Positions 25,961-35,410 of a stretch of 56,341 nucleotides of DNA are shown piece by piece. The notes beneath the pieces were generated by a model. It saw only the letters and a list, made by a program, of their open reading frames with translations. It ran no database searches and had not been told where the DNA came from. Source of the stretch: Pseudomonadota bacterium (GTDB lineage Bacteria > Pseudomonadota > Gammaproteobacteria > Pseudomonadales > Moraxellaceae); contig JAEWKT010000029.1 of NCBI GenBank assembly GCA_023393635.1, forward strand, positions 1 through 56,341. The letters run 5' to 3'. Both the position numbers and the translations under genes were made by a program. Position 1 is the first letter of the stretch, and each line of letters begins with the position of its first letter.

Positions 25961-26764
25961 ATGCTATTTATTTGCCCCTTATGCCAGTCTATACTCATTC
26001 TCGACAAAACTCGTTGGGTATGTGATCACGGCCATAGTTTTGATGTGGCAAAGCAGGGCTATGTTAATTTGCTGCCAGTGCAGTATAAAAAAAGCAAAAA
26101 TCCAGGTGATACGCCAGACGCTGTACTGGCGCGGCGTGAGTTTTTGCAGGCGGAATTTTATGAGCCATTACGGCAGGTATTAATACAAAAATTAGCGGCC
26201 TTACAGCCAAAAGTAGTACTTGATCTTGGTTGTGGTGAAGGCTATTACACCAGTGGCATGTCAGATATAGCAGCGCAAGTCATTGGTTTAGATATTGCCA
26301 AACCTGCCGTGCAAATTGCTGCCAAGCGTTATCCAGCCATGACGTGGCTTGTGGCAAGCGGGGCTAAATTACCCATTAAGACAGGTGTATTAGATGTAGT
26401 CTGTAGTTTCTTTAGCCCGCTGCCGATGGATGAAATGACGAGGGTACTCAGGCATGATGGATATTTGATTGTGGCAACACCTGCACCGCAACATTTATAT
26501 GAAATGCGTGCTGCTTTATTTGATCAGGTTAACCTGCATCAGCCAGAAAAGTTTGTTGACCTGCTTGCGCCATCGTTTCAAGTTATTGAGCAACAAACTG
26601 TAAGCTATCCCTTAAGCTTAAATACGAGTGCCTTAAAAAACTTACTGGCCATGACGCCGTATGCCTGGAAAGCCAAAGCAGACAAACGCCAGCAGCTGGA
26701 GCAACATGAATTATTTGTCACTCAAGCCAGCTTTCAAGTGTACGTATTTCAAAAAATGAAATAG
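25961..26764 (+). CDS. rlmA: 23S rRNA (guanine-745-N1)-methyltransferase RlmA
   Basis: A 267-residue methyltransferase. The N-terminus holds a zinc-binding site with Cys5 and Cys8 (FICPLC) and Cys21 and His25 (VCDHGHSF). This is followed by the family block KQGYVNLLPVQYKKSKNPGDT pattern and the SAM motif VLDLGCGEGYYT near 90. It methylates the N1 of a guanine in helix 35 of 23S rRNA. RlmA (Gram-negative branch, G745) is favoured over TlrB (G748) because of the proteobacterial setting. It stands alone between the dcw terminator and the convergent mrcA. Confidence 0.92.
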   Translation: MLFICPLCQSILILDKTRWVCDHGHSFDVAKQGYVNLLPVQYKKSKNPGDTPDAVLARREFLQAEFYEPLRQVLIQKLAALQPKVVLDLGCGEGYYTSGMSDIAAQVIGLDIAKPAVQIAAKRYPAMTWLVASGAKLPIKTGVLDVVCSFFSPLPMDEMTRVLRHDGYLIVATPAPQHLYEMRAALFDQVNLHQPEKFVDLLAPSFQVIEQQTVSYPLSLNTSALKNLLAMTPYAWKAKADKRQQLEQHELFVTQASFQVYVFQKMK

Positions 26765-26818
26765 ACAAATGACCCTGCCTATAACAACCCTACTTATATC
26801 GTAAGCACACCCCTCAAG

Positions 26819-29455
26819 TTAAAAGATTTCTGAGGGTGGTACAGGTTTTACTGCTGGCTTAGGTACTGGCACATTTGTGGCTGGTGCAGTCCCTGAGTTA
26901 GCAGGCGCATTTGAATTGGCAGGGTTGTTGGGTGCTGGCTTTGCTACTGAGCGGTTAGGCATATCCTGATTCATGTCTGGCAAATCAGCAAAGTCATCAA
27001 TGATAGTGACATTGAGTGGTTTAGGTGGGGTATAGAGTGGTGTGGCAGTAGGGGGTACGCGGCGTTGCTTGCGCTGTTCATCGCTAGCAACTGGGTCTAG
27101 CGCGGTTGGGCCATCAGCATTACGATCCAGAGTCACCCATTTGCTTGGGCTGTCTTTTAACGCCTCACCCATAAATTTAATCCAGATGGGAAGTGCTGCC
27201 ACCCCACCATATTCACGGCGGCCTAAAGTGGTGGGTTTATCAAAGCCCACCCAGGCAATAGTTACCAGGTCACCATTAAAACCAGCAAACCAGGCATCTT
27301 TGGCATCGTTGGTGGTGCCTGTTTTTCCACCCAAATCATCACGGCCTAATTTCAATGCCGCACGACCAGTTCCATGCACAATTACATCTTGCAGAATATT
27401 AGCCATATCAAAGGCTGAGCTTGACTTAATAATTCGTTCAGCCTGGCGATAGGTTTTGGCTGAATTTATAATATTGGATGCAGGCTGACTGGTGCTGGCT
27501 GAATTTACGGCCAGATCATCACCTGATTTTTGAATGGCTTGGCCTGGTATATTGCTAATTTCCACCACTTTTTCTTTTGTGGCACTAGATTCTGCATCAG
27601 TAGGCGTGTCTGTTGTAGCCGTTGTGGTCAGGTTTTTATCACCTTGACAGCTGGCACAGGCGTAACTTGGATCGGCTTCAAATAATACCTGATCATCGCT
27701 GTCTAACACTTTTTCAATGACAAAGGGCTGAATTCTAAAGCCACCATTGGCAAACACCGAGTATCCAGTGGCCATCTGAATCGGTAGCACTTGTGGCGTG
27801 CCTAAGGCAATGGTGAGGTTGCGTGGGATTTTATCTTCTACCAAGCCAAAATGAACCAGGAAGTTACGCGCCCGATCCAGTCCTACAAATTGTAGCAGGC
27901 GAATAGACACCAGATTGCGCGATAAATATAACGCGCGCCTTAAGGTGATGGTGCCTAAAAAACGACCGTCAGAATTTTTGGGATGCCATTTACCCACACT
28001 TAAAGGGGAATCACTGACCATGCTATAAGGCGTCATCCCACGCTCAAGTGCTAGCGTATAGATAAATGGCTTAATGGTAGAGCCAGGTTGACGCCAGCCC
28101 TGGGTCGCACGGTTAAATTTGCTTTGGGCAAAATCATAGCCGCCCACAATGGCTTCAACAGCACCATTATTAGGATTTAAAGCAATTAATTGACCTTGAA
28201 CATCAGGCACTTGCGTTAAGTGCCAATTGGTCTTTTTTTTATCGGTGGGCCGTAAACGTACAATATCTTTTAATTTGACTACTTGGCTGGCATTGGCAGG
28301 CGAACCACCAATACGGTCGGCACTATAATAACGCCTGGCCCATGATATCCCTTCCCAAGGCACAGTGACCGTTTTACCATCAGCAAACTCAGCCTCAAAG
28401 CTACGTGAATTTACTTTCACCACTTTGGCAGGCCAGGTATTGGCATAAGCAGTAAAATGACTTAGTGGTTTGTCGTTGGCTTCAGCACCGCGCCAGCCAT
28501 GGCGGCGATCATAGGCTTCTAAGCCTTCCTGCACCGCTGCCTCGGCACTGCTTTGCCGCTTGCTATCAACTGTGGTGTATACCTTATAGCCCGAATTGGT
28601 CACCTGATCACCAAAACGTTTGACCATTTCTGCACGGATTAGCTCGGCTAAATAAGGGTAACGGGTATTGACCCGATGCTCTAACATATTCAGCCTGATT
28701 GGCTCTTCAATAGAACGCTGATAAGTAGCCTGATCAATAGCACCTAGTTGTAACATGCGCGCCAAAATCCAGTTGCGACGCTCAAGCGCACGCTCAGGAT
28801 TAGCCACTGGATTATAACGTGATGGTGCTTTAGGCAGTCCTGCAATCATGGCCATTTCAGCCACAGAGAGTTCTTTTAGCTCTTTGTTGTAATAAATCCG
28901 TGCGGCCGCTGCAATGCCATAAGCATTTTTACCCAAGAATATTTTATTCACATACAGGCTTAAGATATCTTGTTTTGATAAAGACTGCTCAATCTTTCGG
29001 GCCAAAAAAATCTCGGTGAGCTTGCGGCGCAGGGTACGCTCAGGGCTTAAATAATAATTTTTTGCAACCTGCATAGTAATAGTAGAGCCACCCGTTTGCG
29101 CGCCACCACTGACCGTTTCACTGACCGCACGGCCAAGCCCTTTAAAGCTAACCCCTTTATGCTCAAAAAAAGATGAATCTTCAGCGGCCAGGAATGCTTC
29201 CACCAATTGTGGGGGAATGTCCTGATAATCAACAGGAATAGAAAGTTTTTCGCCAAACTCGGCAATCAGCTCTTTATCTTTGGTATAGATCTGTAAAGGC
29301 TGCTCTAATGGCGCTTCTTTCAATAAGCTCATATCTGGCAAACTAGGGTAGATATACAGGTACATGCCATAGAAACCCATTGGAATTGCCATAGCCATCA
29401 CAATAGGCAGTAAAAAAATTGGATGGATACGGCCCGAACGAGATAGCTTTTTCAT
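26819..29455 (-). CDS. mrcA: Bifunctional penicillin-binding protein 1A
   Basis: An 878-residue class A PBP with glycosyltransferase and transpeptidase activity. One membrane span (about 12-35) is followed by a GT51 domain with the catalytic Glu in AAEDSSFFEHKG and GGSTITMQVAKN. The transpeptidase domain has WRQPGSTIKPF (SxxK), LSRNLVS (SxN) and GGKTGTTND (KTG). An OB-like insert lies between them (about 320-430). The tail after about 800 is rich in Pro, Asn and Ala. It is divergent from pilM, as in Acinetobacter and Pseudomonas. Its stop codon lies inside a CCCTCA/TGAGGG hairpin (26811-26836). Confidence 0.96.
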   Translation of the reverse strand: MKKLSRSGRIHPIFLLPIVMAMAIPMGFYGMYLYIYPSLPDMSLLKEAPLEQPLQIYTKDKELIAEFGEKLSIPVDYQDIPPQLVEAFLAAEDSSFFEHKGVSFKGLGRAVSETVSGGAQTGGSTITMQVAKNYYLSPERTLRRKLTEIFLARKIEQSLSKQDILSLYVNKIFLGKNAYGIAAAARIYYNKELKELSVAEMAMIAGLPKAPSRYNPVANPERALERRNWILARMLQLGAIDQATYQRSIEEPIRLNMLEHRVNTRYPYLAELIRAEMVKRFGDQVTNSGYKVYTTVDSKRQSSAEAAVQEGLEAYDRRHGWRGAEANDKPLSHFTAYANTWPAKVVKVNSRSFEAEFADGKTVTVPWEGISWARRYYSADRIGGSPANASQVVKLKDIVRLRPTDKKKTNWHLTQVPDVQGQLIALNPNNGAVEAIVGGYDFAQSKFNRATQGWRQPGSTIKPFIYTLALERGMTPYSMVSDSPLSVGKWHPKNSDGRFLGTITLRRALYLSRNLVSIRLLQFVGLDRARNFLVHFGLVEDKIPRNLTIALGTPQVLPIQMATGYSVFANGGFRIQPFVIEKVLDSDDQVLFEADPSYACASCQGDKNLTTTATTDTPTDAESSATKEKVVEISNIPGQAIQKSGDDLAVNSASTSQPASNIINSAKTYRQAERIIKSSSAFDMANILQDVIVHGTGRAALKLGRDDLGGKTGTTNDAKDAWFAGFNGDLVTIAWVGFDKPTTLGRREYGGVAALPIWIKFMGEALKDSPSKWVTLDRNADGPTALDPVASDEQRKQRRVPPTATPLYTPPKPLNVTIIDDFADLPDMNQDMPNRSVAKPAPNNPANSNAPANSGTAPATNVPVPKPAVKPVPPSEIF

Positions 29456-29623
29456 AACAAGTACGTTTTAATACCGACAGGGATCAGAATTGACGCAGTA
29501 TACCGCCTCAAGTTCGGGATTGTTAGTTTTACTATTGTTATTCTAATAGTCATTATTAATTTTATCCCCTGCTAAATCCGTATGCTATATTCTGAGTGTT
29601 TAGAACAATAAAAGGGAATAACT

Positions 29624-30682
29624 GTGCTTTCCTTTCAGCGTAAACAAAATAAAAGTCTTGTTGGGGTAGATATCAGTTCAACTTCTGTCAAGTTACTTGA
29701 GCTAAATATTCGCGATGGGCGGTATTGGGTAGAAAGCTATGGTATTTTGCCCTTACCCGCTCATGCTGTCGTTGAGAAAAATATTGCTGACCCTGAAAGC
29801 GTAGGCGATACCATTGAACGACTACTTAATTTAACCAATCCGCGTAGTAACGGTGCCGCTGCTGCTGTTGCCTCGTCCGCAGTGATTACTAAAGTCATTG
29901 AGATGGATGCGAACATGACCGACGATGAACGAGAAGTTCAAATTCGGCTGGATGCAGAGCAATATATTCCATACCCGCTGGATGAAGTCAGTCTTGACTT
30001 TGAGGTTGTTGATATTTCACCAACCAATCCTAATCGGGTCAGTGTACTTCTTGTTGCCTCGCGTACAGAAAATGTAGATATGCGCAGTGAGTCGCTAGAG
30101 TTGGCTGGGCTAATTCCCCGCGTGATTGATGTGGAATCTTATGCCATTGAGCGTGCATTTTCCCTCATTATAGATACCTTGCCTGGCTCTCCAGATATCG
30201 TGGCTATTTTTGATATTGGTCACACCATGACCACATTAAGTGTTCTAAAAGATGAAAAAATCATTTATAGCCGTGAGCAATTATTTGGCGGTAAGCAGCT
30301 GACTGAAGATATTCAGCGCCGTTATGGCTTGTCCCTTGAAGAGGCTGGCCGTGCCAAAAAAGAAGGCAACCTACCTGATGATTATGAGCCTGAGGTACTA
30401 ACCCCTTATATGGATGCCATTGTGCAACAGGCATCGCGCTCACTACAGTTTTTTTATTCGTCAACACAGTTTAACGATATTGATCATATTTTATTGGCTG
30501 GGGGAAATGCCAATATTTCAGGCCTCGCGCGTCTGCTTCAGGAAAAACTGGGACATCGTGTAACGGTAGCAAATCCATTTATGCAAATGGGCTTTGCGCC
30601 ACAAATTGATACCAACCAGCTTGAAAATGATGCCCCTTCGTTGATGGTCGCTTGTGGTCTGGCGTTACGGAGTTTTGATTAA
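29624..30682 (+). CDS. pilM: Type IV pilus inner membrane platform protein PilM
   Basis: A 352-residue actin-like cytoplasmic protein (HofM/ComM in other species). The N-terminal VGVDISSTSVKLLEL is the phosphate-1-type motif, IFDIGHTMTTLSVL the second, and LAGGNANISGL the adenosine motif, so nucleotide binding is expected. PilM docks on the PilN tail and links the cytoplasmic motor to the alignment complex. The start is GTG with AAAGGGAA 6-7 nt upstream. Its stop overlaps the pilN start (TAATG). It heads pilMNOPQ. Confidence 0.96.
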   Translation: MLSFQRKQNKSLVGVDISSTSVKLLELNIRDGRYWVESYGILPLPAHAVVEKNIADPESVGDTIERLLNLTNPRSNGAAAAVASSAVITKVIEMDANMTDDEREVQIRLDAEQYIPYPLDEVSLDFEVVDISPTNPNRVSVLLVASRTENVDMRSESLELAGLIPRVIDVESYAIERAFSLIIDTLPGSPDIVAIFDIGHTMTTLSVLKDEKIIYSREQLFGGKQLTEDIQRRYGLSLEEAGRAKKEGNLPDDYEPEVLTPYMDAIVQQASRSLQFFYSSTQFNDIDHILLAGGNANISGLARLLQEKLGHRVTVANPFMQMGFAPQIDTNQLENDAPSLMVACGLALRSFD

Positions 30683-31338
30683 TGGCAAAAATAAACCTGC
30701 TGCCATGGCGCGAAGCGCTCCGTGAGCAGCGAAAAAAAGAATTTATTAGTATTAGTGTGGGGATGCTGCTACTGGGGCTGGTACTTTCAGTATTAATGTG
30801 GGCATTTTTTAATCAGCGTTTAAATGATCAGCAGCAAGCCAATCAGTTGGTGCAAGAATCAAACACCCAACTTGACGTACAGCTTAAAACACTTGATGGC
30901 CTGCAAGCCCGCCGCGATGAAATTATTGACCGCATGAAACTGATTCAGGATTTACAGGGTAAACGTCCTGTGGTCGTGCGTATGTTTGATGAAATTGCAC
31001 GCCTGACTCCAAGTCAGATGTACCTGGATCGTTTTGAGCGTAAAGACAATAAATTTACTTTCCAGGGTCGCGCTGAAAGTCCAAATACAGTATCGGAATT
31101 TCTGCGTAACTTAGAGAGCTCTCCGTGGTTTAGAAATGCATTTATGAATTCCTATCAGGGAGTAGATGTGCAGCAGAAACAACCTTCGGGTTCTGTGTTG
31201 CCACGACCAGAAGATAACTATGGCTCGTTCGTAGTCACTGTCGACATTAGCGATGAAGCTGCTTCATTAGAGCCTGTGATTGTTGATGGCACAACTAATC
31301 TGGTAGCACCAGCTACTACGGGTACAGGGGGTCAATAA
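30682..31338 (+). CDS. pilN: Type IV pilus assembly protein PilN
   Basis: A 218-residue bitopic inner membrane protein. The cytoplasmic start MAKINLLPWREALREQR carries the conserved INLLPWR that binds PilM. A membrane span (about 24-45) and a periplasmic coiled coil and ferredoxin-like domain follow; the last 30 residues are low in complexity. It pairs with PilO to make the alignment subcomplex. It overlaps pilM by one base and stands 2 bp before pilO. Confidence 0.95.
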   Translation: MAKINLLPWREALREQRKKEFISISVGMLLLGLVLSVLMWAFFNQRLNDQQQANQLVQESNTQLDVQLKTLDGLQARRDEIIDRMKLIQDLQGKRPVVVRMFDEIARLTPSQMYLDRFERKDNKFTFQGRAESPNTVSEFLRNLESSPWFRNAFMNSYQGVDVQQKQPSGSVLPRPEDNYGSFVVTVDISDEAASLEPVIVDGTTNLVAPATTGTGGQ

Positions 31339-31340
31339 TA

Positions 31341-32039
31341 ATGGATGATTTTAATGACTCTGTCATGGACAAAGATGACCTAAAGCCTAAGAAAAAGCCG
31401 TTTAATTTTCAGGAGTTTGTTAATAGCTTTAACTCTCTGGATCCACAAAATATGGGCAGCTGGCCCACGCCAGTTAAAATCACGGTTTATATTTTTGTAT
31501 TGCTATTAACACTGGCACTGGCTTATTTTGTAGTGGTTCGGCCATTACTCAATGATATTGATAATGCGCGCGCTCAAGAGCAAAGTTTGCTGAGTGAATA
31601 TGAGGAAAAAGACTCCAAACTTAGAAATTTGCGCTTGTATCAAGTGCAAGTGGAGCAAATGGAGCAAACGTTTGGACAGCTATTATTACAACTGCCCAAA
31701 GAAACTGAAATTCCTGGTTTGGTTGAAGATATTAACTTTACGGGTGTCAGCAGCGGTTTAAGGTTTGATACGATTACCGTACAGCCAGAAATTAAGCAAG
31801 AATTCTTTATTGAGTTGCCAATTTCTATTATCGCCAAAGGTGACTACCATGCATTTGGTGCTTTTGTGAGTGGACTTGCAGCACTGCCACGGATTGTGAC
31901 TTTGCATGACTTTGTGATAGAAGCATTGCCTGCTTCCGAGAGTAAAAGTGAAGTACCAGCATTAAAAATGACGGTTCAAGCCAAAACCTATCGCTATAAC
32001 GACCAGCCAGCTGATGCCGCAACAGGAGCAAAACCATGA
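31341..32039 (+). CDS. pilO: Type IV pilus assembly protein PilO
   Basis: A 232-residue inner membrane protein with a cytoplasmic N-terminus, one membrane span (about 50-72), coiled coil (about 78-125) and a periplasmic ferredoxin-like fold. The FQEFVNSFNSLDPQNMGSWP stretch before the span is usual for Moraxellaceae PilO. It forms heterodimers with PilN and contacts PilP. The stop overlaps pilP (ATGA). Confidence 0.95.
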   Translation: MDDFNDSVMDKDDLKPKKKPFNFQEFVNSFNSLDPQNMGSWPTPVKITVYIFVLLLTLALAYFVVVRPLLNDIDNARAQEQSLLSEYEEKDSKLRNLRLYQVQVEQMEQTFGQLLLQLPKETEIPGLVEDINFTGVSSGLRFDTITVQPEIKQEFFIELPISIIAKGDYHAFGAFVSGLAALPRIVTLHDFVIEALPASESKSEVPALKMTVQAKTYRYNDQPADAATGAKP

Positions 32040-32563
32040 AAAAATCGCTCCTGATGATGACTGTTCTGGGCAGTGTGTTATTAACGGCTTGTAGTTCTCG
32101 CATTGATGTGGTGAATGAGAGAATGCAGCAAATTCATAGTCAACCACCAAAGGCAGTGCCACCTGCTCCTGTATTTTTGCCTGTGCCTTCATTTGCTTAT
32201 TCGGCTCAGCAACTCAGAAGTCCATTTATTCCACCCAGTCTGGCTATGGAATTAAGAGTAATGGCAGGTAAGCAAATCATGCCTGATTTATCACGGCCTC
32301 CACAGTTCTTAGAGCAGTTTCCGCTTGAGTCTTTAATCATGAAAGGAACGTTAAAGCGCAATAGCGGGTCGTTATATGCTTTAATTCAGGCACCTGAAGG
32401 TGGGGTAGTGCGCGTAGAAAAGGGTAACTATCTTGGGAAAAATTATGGGCGTATTGTTGATATCAGCCCAAGTCAAATTACAGTAGTAGAAATTGTACCC
32501 AATGGTCGTGATGGCTTTATTGAGCGTCCGCGTAATCTGGTCATGACCGATGTTGGCGCATAG
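32036..32563 (+). CDS. pilP: Type IV pilus assembly lipoprotein PilP
   Basis: A 175-residue lipoprotein. The signal peptide ends in the lipobox LLTAC (Cys19). A Pro-rich linker is followed by a beta-sandwich HR domain (about 80-175) that contacts the PilQ secretin periplasmic part (LESLIMKGTLKRNSGSLYAL region). It bridges PilNO and PilQ. Its start overlaps the end of pilO; pilQ follows 19 bp on. Confidence 0.95.
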   Translation: MKKSLLMMTVLGSVLLTACSSRIDVVNERMQQIHSQPPKAVPPAPVFLPVPSFAYSAQQLRSPFIPPSLAMELRVMAGKQIMPDLSRPPQFLEQFPLESLIMKGTLKRNSGSLYALIQAPEGGVVRVEKGNYLGKNYGRIVDISPSQITVVEIVPNGRDGFIERPRNLVMTDVGA

Positions 32564-32582
32564 GGAATTTGAGGAAATAAAA

Positions 32583-34799
32583 ATGATGAAACGAGTTCAG
32601 CCGTTTTGTATAGGGGCCAAACCAACAATGACTTCTTTTATGCGTCAGTTAACACTCGCCACAGCATGTGCGGTAGTCATGCAAGGTGCCATGGCGGCTC
32701 AAGTGAGCCTGAATCAAGTCATTCCCATGACGCTGGCAAATGGTGACACAGAGTTAAGACTGGTCTTTAGCAGCACGCCTCCTGATCCACAGGCTTACCA
32801 GATTGAGCAGCCCACCCGTTTGGTGCTTGATTTTCCAGATACGATTAGCGCACTAACCAGTAATCGTATTGATGTGGCTAATAAAAACACCAAAGACATT
32901 AATATTATTGATAATCAAGAGCGTACGCGCATGGTTATTAATCTGGCCCAGACAGGTAATTACAGTACCCGTATTGAAGGCAATACCCTGATCCTGAAAA
33001 TTGGTGCAACTTCCAGCAGTATTGCATCTACGCAAAGTACCGCGCAGGTGGTTGACAGCAGTACTGTTGTGGCCAGCCCAGTTAGTGCAGATATTCGTAA
33101 TATTGGCTTTCAACGCGGCTCAGCAGGCGAAGGTCAAGTGACAATCGATTTGCTGAACCCTGCTTTGCCTGTAGATGTGCAGCAGCAGGGTAGCAAAATT
33201 ATGGTGCGCTTTTTAGGGGCTAAAATCCCTGCAAACTTGCGCCGCCGTTTAGATGTTAATGATTTTGCCACGCCTGTTTCTTTTGTCGATGCCTACAATG
33301 AAGGCAGCAATGGGGTTATGGTCATTCAGCCGCAAGGTGAATATGAATACATGGCCTATCAAACTGATAATAAACTCACTATTAGTGTAAAACGCGCTGT
33401 GCAAGCCGAAGCAAATACCAAAAGCAAAGTGCGGACTGAACCTGTGTATACTGGTCAGAAACTGTCATTAAACTTTCAAGATATTGATGTGCGTTCAGTG
33501 TTACAGCTCATTGCTGATTTCACCAACTTAAACTTGGTGGCCAGTGATAGCGTGAATGGCCGTATTACCATTCGCTTGCAAAACGTACCATGGGATCAGG
33601 CACTGGATATTATTCTACGTACCAAAGGTCTCGACAAACGCCGTACAGGTAATGTGATTATGGTGGCGCCTGCAGAAGAAATTGCTGCACGTGAAAAACT
33701 GGAAGCGCAAGCATTGCAGCAAGTTGAGCAACTGGCACCGCTACAAACTGAATATATTCAATTAAGCTATGCCAAGGCAACCGATATTCAAAACCTGATT
33801 ACCTCGGGCCGTAATAATGGAGCTTCAGGGGCATCATCAGGCGGTGACAATGGCTTGGATGCTAACGTAGGTAGCCTGTTATCCACACGCGGTACGATTT
33901 CTATTGATCCACGTACCAATACCTTAATTGTGCAGGATACTGCCAAGAAAATTGATGAAATTCGTGCCATGATTGGTAGATTAGATGTGCCAATCAAACA
34001 GGTGATGATTGAAGCGCGTATTGTGCGTGCGACCAATAACTTTAGTAAAGAAATGGGCGTGAAGTGGGGCGTGTTATCGCAAGGTATCACCAATAACAAC
34101 AGCTTATTGGTGGGTGGCAGTGATACGACCTTATGGAACTTGCGCGAGCCTGAAAAAGACGACGATCTGGGTGGCTTTAAATACACCATCGACCGTCCTG
34201 ATAACTTAAACGTCGATTTAGGAGTAACTGGAACAGGAGCTAGCCGTATTGCATTTGGCTTAATTAGCTTGTCGGATGTAATGCTGGATTTAGAACTCTC
34301 TGCCTTGCAATCTGAAGGTCGGGGTGAGGTAATTTCTACACCTAAAGTACTGACAGGTGATAAGCAAAAAGCACGGGTTGCTTCAGGAACACAGGTTCCT
34401 TACCAAAATGCTACTTCCAGTGGTGCTACGGCAGTACAGTTTATTAATGCGGAGCTGAGCTTAGAAGTAACGCCTAATATTACCCCTGATGGTAAAATTG
34501 GCATGGAACTATTTATTAATAATGACACGCCAGGCCTTATTCTTCCGTCTGGGCAACGACAAATCAACACGAGTCGCTTGGCAACCAATGTGTTGGTCAA
34601 TGACGGTGAAACGGTAGTACTCGGTGGTATCTTTACAAATGAACTTATAAATTCAGTGACTAAAGTACCATTCTTAGGCGATATCCCTTATTTAGGAACT
34701 TTGTTTAGGAAAAATGTGAATGGGGACAATAAAGAAGAAATCTTGATTTTTGTAACCCCCCGTTTAGTAAACGATGCCACAACTCGCACGCCGCAATAA
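32583..34799 (+). CDS. pilQ: Type IV pilus secretin PilQ
   Basis: A 738-residue outer membrane secretin through which the pilus leaves the cell. After an unusually long leader (cleavage near AMAA-QVS at about 40) come AMIN domains (about 45-270), the secretin N0/N1 domains (LNFQDIDVRSVLQLIADFT onward), and the C-terminal secretin pore with VPFLGDIPYLGTLF and EEILIFVTPRLV. GAGGAA lies 7 nt before the ATG at 32583, preferred over the TTG at 32550 inside pilP. DNA uptake in naturally competent relatives also uses this pore. Confidence 0.95.
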   Translation: MMKRVQPFCIGAKPTMTSFMRQLTLATACAVVMQGAMAAQVSLNQVIPMTLANGDTELRLVFSSTPPDPQAYQIEQPTRLVLDFPDTISALTSNRIDVANKNTKDINIIDNQERTRMVINLAQTGNYSTRIEGNTLILKIGATSSSIASTQSTAQVVDSSTVVASPVSADIRNIGFQRGSAGEGQVTIDLLNPALPVDVQQQGSKIMVRFLGAKIPANLRRRLDVNDFATPVSFVDAYNEGSNGVMVIQPQGEYEYMAYQTDNKLTISVKRAVQAEANTKSKVRTEPVYTGQKLSLNFQDIDVRSVLQLIADFTNLNLVASDSVNGRITIRLQNVPWDQALDIILRTKGLDKRRTGNVIMVAPAEEIAAREKLEAQALQQVEQLAPLQTEYIQLSYAKATDIQNLITSGRNNGASGASSGGDNGLDANVGSLLSTRGTISIDPRTNTLIVQDTAKKIDEIRAMIGRLDVPIKQVMIEARIVRATNNFSKEMGVKWGVLSQGITNNNSLLVGGSDTTLWNLREPEKDDDLGGFKYTIDRPDNLNVDLGVTGTGASRIAFGLISLSDVMLDLELSALQSEGRGEVISTPKVLTGDKQKARVASGTQVPYQNATSSGATAVQFINAELSLEVTPNITPDGKIGMELFINNDTPGLILPSGQRQINTSRLATNVLVNDGETVVLGGIFTNELINSVTKVPFLGDIPYLGTLFRKNVNGDNKEEILIFVTPRLVNDATTRTPQ

Positions 34800-34825
34800 G
34801 GCGTGTTATTTAAAAGGAATTGCCC

Positions 34826-35380
34826 TTGGTTTTAACGTGTTCACATTCTGCTTCCCATCCCAATATTTATCTGGTTGGACCAATGGGAGCAGGAAAAACC
34901 ACAGTAGGACGACATCTGGCAGATTTGCTGGGTCGTCCTTTTATGGACAGTGATCACGAGCTTGAAGCTAAAACGGGGGCAAGTATTCCATGGATTTTTG
35001 AAAAAGAAGGCGAACATGGCTTTCGTCAGCGTGAAGAAAATATTATTGACCAACTGACCCAGCAGCATGACATTGTGCTGGCCACAGGTGGCGGTGCTGT
35101 GATGAGTGATAAAAATCGACAAGCACTCAACCAGCGCGGTATAGTTATTTATCTGTATACTCCTGTTGCCATGCAATTGGCACGCACATCAAGAGACCGT
35201 AATCGGCCTTTATTGCAAGTTGCTGATCCAGAAGCCAAACTCAAGGAGCTATTGGCACTTCGCGATCCGCTATATCGGCAGGTGGCACATTATGTGGTTC
35301 CCACTTCTGATGGTTCAGCACGGGATTTAGCACAAAAAATCATTCAAATGATTGATCTAAACACGTTAAGATCTCTGTAA
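34826..35380 (+). CDS. aroK: Shikimate kinase
   Basis: About 184 residues. This P-loop kinase phosphorylates shikimate at the 3-OH in aromatic amino acid synthesis. Motifs are GPMGAGKTTVGRHLA (Walker A), DSDHELEAKTG (shikimate-binding Asp), FRQREE, and ATGGGAV (Walker B type). There is no ATG at the front: TTG codons at 34820 and 34826 are both in frame, and the AAGGA ribosome site is 8 nt before the latter. It follows pilQ by 26 bp and precedes aroB, the conserved pilQ-aroK-aroB order. Confidence 0.93.
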   Translation: MVLTCSHSASHPNIYLVGPMGAGKTTVGRHLADLLGRPFMDSDHELEAKTGASIPWIFEKEGEHGFRQREENIIDQLTQQHDIVLATGGGAVMSDKNRQALNQRGIVIYLYTPVAMQLARTSRDRNRPLLQVADPEAKLKELLALRDPLYRQVAHYVVPTSDGSARDLAQKIIQMIDLNTLRSL

Positions 35381-35410
35381 GTACTTTTTAGTTAATATTT
35401 AGAACATATT

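Noticed and set aside
27042..27452. 136-codon plus-strand frame inside mrcA
   Set aside because: Antisense shadow of the transpeptidase region, without domain or ribosome site.
33788..34189. 133-codon minus-strand frame inside pilQ
   Set aside because: Antisense shadow of the secretin domain.
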